Below are positions 6,194 through 11,207 of a stretch of 11,207 bases of DNA, piece by piece (the first letter of the stretch is position 1; each line of letters begins with the position of its first letter). The position numbers and the translations under genes are program-made. The notes beneath the pieces were generated by a model. That model was not told the DNA's origin. It saw only the letters and a program-made list of their open reading frames with translations, and did no database searches. The stretch is from Betaproteobacteria bacterium. Its GTDB lineage: Bacteria > Pseudomonadota > Gammaproteobacteria > Burkholderiales > Burkholderiaceae_C. The stretch is from the NCBI GenBank assembly GCA_025354965.1, contig JANXLW010000056.1:1-11207 (forward strand), in the 5' to 3' direction.

Positions 6194-7918
6194 TTACCCC
6201 TTTGATAGCCGGTTAGCGTCCTCCACAATCCACTGCGCCGCCTTCTCGGCAATCATCAAGGCCGGCGAGTTGGTGTTGCCGCTGGTGATCAGGGGCATGA
6301 CACCGGCATCGACCACGCGCAGCCCGGCGATCAAACCCTTGTTGCCGCGCACCCTCAAACGTGCATCGACAACAGCCATCGGGTCGTCTGCGGCGCCCAT
6401 CTTGGTGGTACCGACCGGGTGAAAAATAGTCGTCGCGATGTCGCCGGCCAAGCGCGCCAGTTCATCGTCCGTCTGGAACTGGGTGCCCGGTTTCCACTCC
6501 TGCGGCAAGTACTTGGCCAGCGCCGGTTGCGCCACAATGCGGCGCGTCAGGCGCAGTGAATCAGCGGCCACTTTGCGATCCGCCTCGGTACTCAGGTAGT
6601 TGGGCGCAATGGCCGGCGCATCCGAGAATTTATTGCTCTTGATGCGCAGCGTGCCACGACTGGTGGGGTTGAGATTGCAAACACTGGCGGTAAAGGCATT
6701 GAAATTGTGCAGTGGTTCGCCAAAGGCATCCAGACTCAGCGGCTGCACGTGGTACTCGATATTGGGGTAGGGTTGCGCGGCATCGCTGCGCGTAAATGCG
6801 CCCAGTTGCGACGGCGCCATGCTCATCGGACCACTGCGTTTAAGGACATACTCCAGGCCAATCATGGCTTTGCCCCAAAGTGAATTGGCCTGCGTGTTCA
6901 GCGTCTTCACACCGGACACCTTGAACACTGCCCGAATTTGCAGATGGTCCTGTAAATTACTGCCAACGCCAGGCGCGTCAACCACTACATCGACCCCATG
7001 TTGTTGCAGCAATGCAGCGGGGCCAATGCCGGAGAGTTGCAACAGTTGCGGTGAACCAATGCTGCCGGCACACAAAATGACTTCTGCAGCAGCGGTGGCG
7101 GTGACCATCTCGGAACTGGTCCATACCTGCACGCCGGTGCAGCGTTGGCTGCCGTCAGCCTGCACTTCAAGACACACTTTGGCCACCTGGGCCGAAGTCC
7201 ACATTTCAAAATTCGGACGCGCGTAGCAGGTGGGTCGCAAAAAAGCCTTGGCCGTGTTCCAGCGCCAGCCCGCTTTCTGGTTGACTTCGAAGTAACCAAC
7301 GCCCTCGTTGTTACCCCGGTTGAAGTCATCGGTAGCTGCAATGCCGGCCTGCTGCGCGGCTTGTGCGAAGGCATCGAGCACATCCCAGCGCAGGCGCTGT
7401 TTTTCAACCCGCCATTCGCCACCAGCGTTGCGATGCCGCAATAGCTTGCGATAGGGATCTGCGCCGTCCCGCATCAACTCCGGAGCGACGCCGCGTGCAC
7501 CATGCGCAGTACTGGCACCCTTGTAGTGGTCTTCATGCAATTTGTAGTACGGCAAGACGTTGTTCCAGGTCCAGCTGTCATCACCGGTGAGCTTGGCCCA
7601 CTGGTCGTAATCACGAGCCTGGCCCCGCATGTAAATCATGCCGTTGATGCTGGAGCAGCCACCCAGCGCTTTGCCCCGCGGGTAGCGCAGCACGCGGCCG
7701 TTCAGGCCAGCATCCGGTTCGGTGTTGTAAAGCCAGTCGGTACGCGGGTTGCCGATGCAGTACAGATAGCCAACCGGGATGTGAATCCAGTGATAATCGT
7801 CGCGCCTCCCGGCCTCGATCAGCAACACGCGCTTGGTCGCATCGGCCGACAACCGGTTGGCCAGCAGGCAACCGGCGGTACCGGCGCCGACGATGATGTA
7901 ATCGAAGGTAGTGCTCAT
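6194..7918 (-). CDS. GMC-family FAD-dependent oxidoreductase (choline/alcohol dehydrogenase-like)
   Basis: Predicted flavoenzyme oxidising an alcohol; the substrate is unknown. The product is 574 residues, normal for bacterial GMC dehydrogenases. The FAD-binding Rossmann motif GAGTAG is at 11-16, with Glu35 ending the second strand. GMC signature 1 lies at about 80-99 (PRGKALGGCSSINGMIYMRG). Signature 2 is at 285-300 (GSIGSPQLLQLSGIGP). The C-terminal active-site segment has FHPVGTTKMG with the expected catalytic His500, then SGNTNSPALMIAEKAA. No signal peptide is seen, so it is probably cytoplasmic. I chose the ATG at 7916-7918, five bases after an AAGG site. The frame is open to 7993, but that would overlap the upstream crotonase gene and add a non-GMC tail. 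It starts 13 bases after the crotonase stop, so an operon is likely. Choline, long-chain alcohol and polyether dehydrogenases share these motifs and cannot be told apart here. Confidence 0.94.
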   Translation of the reverse strand: MSTTFDYIIVGAGTAGCLLANRLSADATKRVLLIEAGRRDDYHWIHIPVGYLYCIGNPRTDWLYNTEPDAGLNGRVLRYPRGKALGGCSSINGMIYMRGQARDYDQWAKLTGDDSWTWNNVLPYYKLHEDHYKGASTAHGARGVAPELMRDGADPYRKLLRHRNAGGEWRVEKQRLRWDVLDAFAQAAQQAGIAATDDFNRGNNEGVGYFEVNQKAGWRWNTAKAFLRPTCYARPNFEMWTSAQVAKVCLEVQADGSQRCTGVQVWTSSEMVTATAAAEVILCAGSIGSPQLLQLSGIGPAALLQQHGVDVVVDAPGVGSNLQDHLQIRAVFKVSGVKTLNTQANSLWGKAMIGLEYVLKRSGPMSMAPSQLGAFTRSDAAQPYPNIEYHVQPLSLDAFGEPLHNFNAFTASVCNLNPTSRGTLRIKSNKFSDAPAIAPNYLSTEADRKVAADSLRLTRRIVAQPALAKYLPQEWKPGTQFQTDDELARLAGDIATTIFHPVGTTKMGAADDPMAVVDARLRVRGNKGLIAGLRVVDAGVMPLITSGNTNSPALMIAEKAAQWIVEDANRLSKG

Positions 7919-7931
7919 AGTTGCCTTGCGT

Positions 7932-8720
7932 TCATTGCCCAACCCACACCGGTTTGCGCTTTTCCTGAAAAGCCTTTTGCCCTTCTCTGGCATCGTCGGT
8001 CAACGTGAACAGCGCAATCTGGCTCTCGGTGAAGGACATGGATTCTTCAAACGCCATCGTCTCCACCTGCTTCAAGGTATACAGGCCACGGCGAATGGCA
8101 GCCGGCGATTTGTCCAGCAGCCGGTCCAGCAGCCATTGCAATTTGGCGTCGACATCGTCATCGACATAATTCACCAGCCCCACCTGCAGCGCCTGCTCGG
8201 CAGTGATGGGTTCGCCGGTCAGGCACATCTCGTTGAGTGTGCGACGCGCAAGCAAATGCTGCAACACGCTCAACACCTGGGCCGGGAACAGGCCCACTTT
8301 CACTTCCGGCAAACCAAACACGGCGTGGCGCGCCGCCACTGCCATATCGCACATCGCCATCAAGCCCATGCCGCCGGCCATGCAAGCGCCGTTAACGCGA
8401 GCGATCAGCGGCAGGTAGCTGGCACGTGCCACCCGCAGCAACTGCGCCAGGTGACCATGCGGTTCTGAATAGTCGGTGGTAAAAGCCTGGGCCGACTGCA
8501 AATCGGCACCAGCGCAAAAAGCCTTGACGCCGCCACCGGTGATGACGATGGCACGAATGTCACGCTGACCCTGCGCCGCAGCAATTGCCTGCGTCATGCC
8601 CGCCAGAACGCCGTGGCTCATGGCGTTGCGTCGCTCTTCACGCGTGATGGTCAGCCACAACACCGCTCCACGCTGTTCCAGCTTCAGCTCGGACGTCGAC
8701 GCAAAAATAGGGTGGCTCAT
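7932..8720 (-). CDS. Enoyl-CoA hydratase/isomerase (crotonase) family protein
   Basis: Acyl-CoA-acting crotonase-fold enzyme of 262 residues, the usual length. The first oxyanion-hole segment is KAFCAGADL (66-74). The second is NGACMAGGMGLMAMCD (110-125), followed by FGLPEVKVGLFP (135-146). Aligned by eye to rat mitochondrial enoyl-CoA hydratase, the equivalent of catalytic Glu164 is present (Glu139). The equivalent of Glu144 is Gly119, with the same 20-residue spacing, so classical syn-hydration with two glutamates is doubtful. Isomerase, decarboxylase, hydrolase or a specialised hydratase activity is possible. The start at 8718-8720 is preceded by GGAG five bases upstream; a longer frame to 8768 would add 16 residues without family character. 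It leads the probable operon with the GMC oxidoreductase and is divergent from the transporter operon. Confidence 0.93.
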   Translation of the reverse strand: MSHPIFASTSELKLEQRGAVLWLTITREERRNAMSHGVLAGMTQAIAAAQGQRDIRAIVITGGGVKAFCAGADLQSAQAFTTDYSEPHGHLAQLLRVARASYLPLIARVNGACMAGGMGLMAMCDMAVAARHAVFGLPEVKVGLFPAQVLSVLQHLLARRTLNEMCLTGEPITAEQALQVGLVNYVDDDVDAKLQWLLDRLLDKSPAAIRRGLYTLKQVETMAFEESMSFTESQIALFTLTDDAREGQKAFQEKRKPVWVGQ

Positions 8721-8725
8721 ATTGT

Positions 8726-8729
8726 CTCC
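8726..8729 (-). promoter_or_regulatory. Ribosome binding site deciding the crotonase start
   Basis: The minus strand reads GGAG, with five bases before the ATG at 8720-8718. It supports the shorter 262-residue product. The whole divergent spacer (8721-8773) is only 53 bases, and I found no convincing promoter in it on either strand. Confidence 0.65.
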
Positions 8730-8773
8730 AGTTTGCGACATTCTGCCGCAACCGGAAAACGCCAACACAGCGG

Positions 8774-9964
8774 TTGACTACACTCTCTCACCAACAAGCT
8801 CCACCACTGAAAATTTTGCTAGTGCCACCCGCTACGGCGCAAAACGCTCCTCACATTGCACGGCTCACGACGGCCACCGGGTCGTGCCTGGTGCTGTCGG
8901 GCTGCTGGACAGCAGCGCGACTGGCCGACCCCGCAGCGTGGCGTCACATCGAGTCGGAATTGGCGGTTGTTGGCATGCCCGCAACCAGGCACTGGGCCTG
9001 GGACCTGCGAACCTTGCAGCGACTCGACCATACCGGCGCCCAACTGTTATGGAATGCCTGGGGTCGGCACTGGCCGCCAGATCTGCTGTTGCGGGCCGAC
9101 CAGCGCGCCATGCTGGCACGAGTCGCCCAGTTCGCCATGCCGGCACCGCTGGCAACCCGAAAATCTGCCTGGCAGTTTTTCCTATCGCTGGGCGCCATAG
9201 TGTGGGTTTTGCTCGACCACATCAAGTATTTCATCCGCCTGACGGGCCAGTTGCTGCTGGATATTCTCAAACTGACACGGCGCCCCAGCCAGGGCCCGTG
9301 GCGCGACATGTCAGGTCACCTTTACCGTATTGGCGCCACAGCTTTGCCAATCACTGCGCTGGTTGGTTTTTTGATTGGTGTGGTGCTGGCCTACCTGATG
9401 TCGTTGCAACTGCGCCAGTTTGGCGCCGACGCCTTCATCGTCAACATCCTGGGCATCTCTCTCATTCGTGAACTCGGGCCGGTGCTGGCGGCGATCCTGA
9501 TTGCCGGGCGCTCCGGCTCGGCCATCACCGCACAAATTGGCGTCATGCGCGTCACAGAAGAACTGGACGCCATGCGCGTGATGGGCATTGCCAAGGGCTA
9601 CCGGCTGGTCATGCCACGCGCCATCGCCATGGCTTTGGCGATGCCCTTGCTGACCGTCTGGACGACGCTGGCCGCACTGGTGGGAGGCATGCTGGCAGCA
9701 GACCTGGCAATGGGCGTGACACCGGCCTATTTTTTTTCCGCACTGCCACGCGCCGTGCAAATATCCAATCTTTTTCTGGCACTGGGGAAGTCAGTGGTGT
9801 TCGGACTTCTCATTGCGATGATTGGCTGCCATTACGGCCTGCGCGTCAAACCCAATACCGAGAGCCTGGGCCAAGGCACGACCGCCTCGGTAGTGACCTC
9901 CATCACGATGGTGATATTGGTCGACGCATTGTTTGCCGTCGTTTTCAGGGACATTGGCTTATGA
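8774..9964 (+). CDS. MlaE-family lipid ABC transporter permease with fused N-terminal STAS domain
   Basis: Inner-membrane permease of an MCE-type phospholipid transporter. The product is 396 residues, longer than stand-alone MlaE (about 260), because it carries an N-terminal STAS-like domain at about 38-120. Within that domain, LVLSGCWT and the loop DLRTLQRLDHTGAQLL resemble MlaB/SpoIIAA. Thr87 sits in the position of the conserved Ser/Thr of STAS proteins. The MlaE domain covers about 130-396: an amphipathic entry helix, several membrane helices, the ELGPVLAAILIAGRSGSAI stretch, and the EELDAMRVMGI cytoplasmic coupling segment. The first in-frame start is TTG at 8774, with no clear Shine-Dalgarno sequence. 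GTG at 8822 is an alternative that keeps the STAS domain, while ATG codon 68 would cut it. The stop overlaps the ATPase start (ATGA, 9961-9964). MlaB function appears to be built into the permease. Confidence 0.93.
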   Translation: MTTLSHQQAPPLKILLVPPATAQNAPHIARLTTATGSCLVLSGCWTAARLADPAAWRHIESELAVVGMPATRHWAWDLRTLQRLDHTGAQLLWNAWGRHWPPDLLLRADQRAMLARVAQFAMPAPLATRKSAWQFFLSLGAIVWVLLDHIKYFIRLTGQLLLDILKLTRRPSQGPWRDMSGHLYRIGATALPITALVGFLIGVVLAYLMSLQLRQFGADAFIVNILGISLIRELGPVLAAILIAGRSGSAITAQIGVMRVTEELDAMRVMGIAKGYRLVMPRAIAMALAMPLLTVWTTLAALVGGMLAADLAMGVTPAYFFSALPRAVQISNLFLALGKSVVFGLLIAMIGCHYGLRVKPNTESLGQGTTASVVTSITMVILVDALFAVVFRDIGL

Positions 9965-10758
9965 GCCAGGCCGTGCTGCCAGTGGTCGAGATCAGCAAGC
10001 TGTGGACGGTGTTTCGCAACGCCGGGCGCGAGACCGTGATTCACCAGGACCTTGACTTGCGCATCGAAGCCGGTGAGGTGTTGTCCATCGTCGGCGGCTC
10101 GGGCAGCGGCAAAACCGTCTTGCTGCGCCAGATGCTGGGGCTCGAACATCCAGCGCGCGGCAATGTCACTGTGCTGGGCCAACCCGCCGAACAACTGGGG
10201 GCTGAAGGCGCCGCCAGCCGGGTCGGCATGTTGTTCCAGCACGGCGCCCTGTTTTCTGCTTTCACCGTGTTGGAAAACATTGCTTTTCCGCTGCGCGAAC
10301 TTAAAACTTTGCCGCGTGCCTTGATTCGCGAAGTCGCCATGGTCAAGCTGCAAATGGTCGGGCTGGAGCCGTCGCAGGCGCACAAAATGCCGGCCGATTT
10401 ATCCGGTGGCATGGTCAAGCGTGTCGCACTGGCTCGGGCGCTGGTGATGGACCCGCCCCTGTTGTTGCTGGATGAGCCCACCGCCGGGCTGGACCCCGAC
10501 AGCGCTGACGACTTTTGCGTGTTGCTGCGTTCTTTACACCGTGAACTGGGTCTGACCGTCGTCATGGTCACCCATGACCTGGACACGCTGTTTGAACTTA
10601 GCAGCCGAATTGCGGTGGTGGCCGACAAGCGCATCATCGTGACGGCGATTCCGACTGAAGTGATAGCCTATCCACACCCGTTTATTCATGACTTTTTCCT
10701 GGGCGAACGGGGACAGCGCGCGTCGGCCCTATTGCACAAATACCCGCTTGCAGGGTAG
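9961..10758 (+). CDS. MlaF-like ABC transporter ATP-binding protein (MCE lipid transporter)
   Basis: Cytoplasmic ATPase driving the adjacent MlaE-type permease. The product is 265 residues. All ABC motifs are intact: Walker A GGSGSGKT (45-52), Q-loop Gln93 in MLFQHGALF, signature LSGGMVKR (147-154), Walker B LLLLDEPTAGLD (167-178) with Glu172, and switch His205 in VTHD. The Q-loop context FQHGALFSAFTVLEN and the signature LSGGM are typical of the MlaF group rather than of amino-acid or metal importers. The C-terminal tail FFLGERGQRA lies beyond the nucleotide-binding core. It overlaps the permease gene by 4 bases and is followed 23 bases later by the MCE gene. Confidence 0.95.
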   Translation: MSQAVLPVVEISKLWTVFRNAGRETVIHQDLDLRIEAGEVLSIVGGSGSGKTVLLRQMLGLEHPARGNVTVLGQPAEQLGAEGAASRVGMLFQHGALFSAFTVLENIAFPLRELKTLPRALIREVAMVKLQMVGLEPSQAHKMPADLSGGMVKRVALARALVMDPPLLLLDEPTAGLDPDSADDFCVLLRSLHRELGLTVVMVTHDLDTLFELSSRIAVVADKRIIVTAIPTEVIAYPHPFIHDFFLGERGQRASALLHKYPLAG

Positions 10759-10781
10759 AAAGAAACTCTGACGGTAATCAC

Positions 10782-11207
10782 ATGGAAAACAAATCCCACG
10801 CCTTGGCTGCCGGTGCATTTGTACTGCTGCTGTTGTCCTTGCTGGTGGCCCTGGCGGTCTGGCTGACCCGCGATACCCGCGAGCTACGTGTCTACGAGCT
10901 GTCCAGCAAAGACTCTGTAACCGGATTACAGCCACAAGCTTCCGTGCGCTACAAAGGCGTCAACGTCGGCAAGGTCACCGCCATCGGCTTCGATCCACAG
11001 GCGATTGGCCATGTGCTGATCCGCATCGCGGTTGACGATCTGGCACCCATCACCCCATCAACTTTCGCCACGCTGGGGTTTCAGGGTGTCACAGGTCTGG
11101 CTTTCGTCCAGTTGGACGACAGCGGCGAGTCCAGCACAAGACTCACACAAGACCCAGGGCTGCCAACACGCATTCCGATGCGACCCGGCTTGTTCTCCAA
11201 ACTGTCG
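10782..11207 (+). CDS. MCE-domain (MlaD-like) lipid transport protein, 3' end outside window
   Basis: Substrate-binding component of an MCE lipid transporter, anchored in the inner membrane with its MCE domain in the periplasm. 142 codons are visible and the frame is open at the window edge. One membrane anchor is at about 8-28. The MCE domain spans about 36-116, recognisable by DSVTGLQPQASVRYKGVNVG, the following KVTAIGF, and the closing LGFQGVTGLAFVQLDD. MlaD is about 180 residues; proteins paired with STAS-fused permeases are often longer (near 300), but the length cannot be read here. The ribosome binding site is weak (purine-rich AGAAAGAAA about 15 bases upstream). An auxiliary outer-membrane lipoprotein gene would be the expected next gene, which is inference. 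Confidence 0.92.
   Translation, partial: MENKSHALAAGAFVLLLLSLLVALAVWLTRDTRELRVYELSSKDSVTGLQPQASVRYKGVNVGKVTAIGFDPQAIGHVLIRIAVDDLAPITPSTFATLGFQGVTGLAFVQLDDSGESSTRLTQDPGLPTRIPMRPGLFSKLS

Noticed and set aside
8596..9471. A 291-codon plus-strand frame across the divergent spacer and permease gene
   Set aside because: It is out of frame with the STAS-MlaE protein, Arg/Pro/His rich and without membrane segments, so it is a shadow of the permease gene.
9729..9740. A run of eight T within the permease gene as a phase-variation tract
   Set aside because: It encodes ordinary Tyr-Phe-Phe-Ser in a membrane segment and is too short to suggest programmed slippage without population data.

Overview
The window looks like chromosome of a betaproteobacterium, most likely order Burkholderiales (Comamonadaceae, Rhodoferax/Polaromonas-like). 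This rests on protein character, moderately high GC, and the gatCA | mreBCD-mrdA arrangement. It is inference, since no search was run. The DNA is tightly packed with eleven genes, two of them cut by the window edges. I see no tRNA, rRNA, CRISPR array, insertion sequence or phage gene, and no gap without a gene exceeds 200 bases.

Layout. (1) Positions 1-1328, minus strand: gatC then gatA (3' end outside), two subunits of the tRNA-dependent amidotransferase GatCAB. (2) Positions 1329-1523: a divergent regulatory region with candidate promoters both ways and a terminator-like hairpin in the mreB leader. (3) Positions 1524-6004, plus strand: mreB-mreC-mreD-mrdA, the elongasome core of rod-shaped cells. 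It closes with a strong bidirectional terminator at 6022-6050, and rodA, often the next gene, is absent. (4) Positions 6194-8720, minus strand: a crotonase-family gene followed 13 bases later by a GMC flavin oxidoreductase, probably a two-gene catabolic operon. (5) Positions 8774-11207, plus strand: an MCE/Mla-type lipid ABC transporter. It has a permease with a fused N-terminal STAS domain, an ATPase overlapping it by 4 bases, and the start of an inner-membrane-anchored MCE protein that leaves the window.

How the genes relate. MreB filaments, MreC, MreD and the transpeptidase PBP2 act as one complex in lateral wall synthesis. The Mce-type transporter acts on phospholipid traffic between the inner and outer membranes. 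GatCAB makes Gln-tRNA(Gln) and/or Asn-tRNA(Asn). The crotonase/GMC pair is metabolic with unknown substrate.

Nothing here amounts to a clearly undescribed system. The points most worth a second look are the mreB leader (hairpin plus T tract, and a 15-codon ORF whose stop overlaps the mreB start), a crotonase lacking one of the two classical catalytic glutamates, the STAS-permease fusion with a TTG start, and paired hairpins downstream of the GMC gene.
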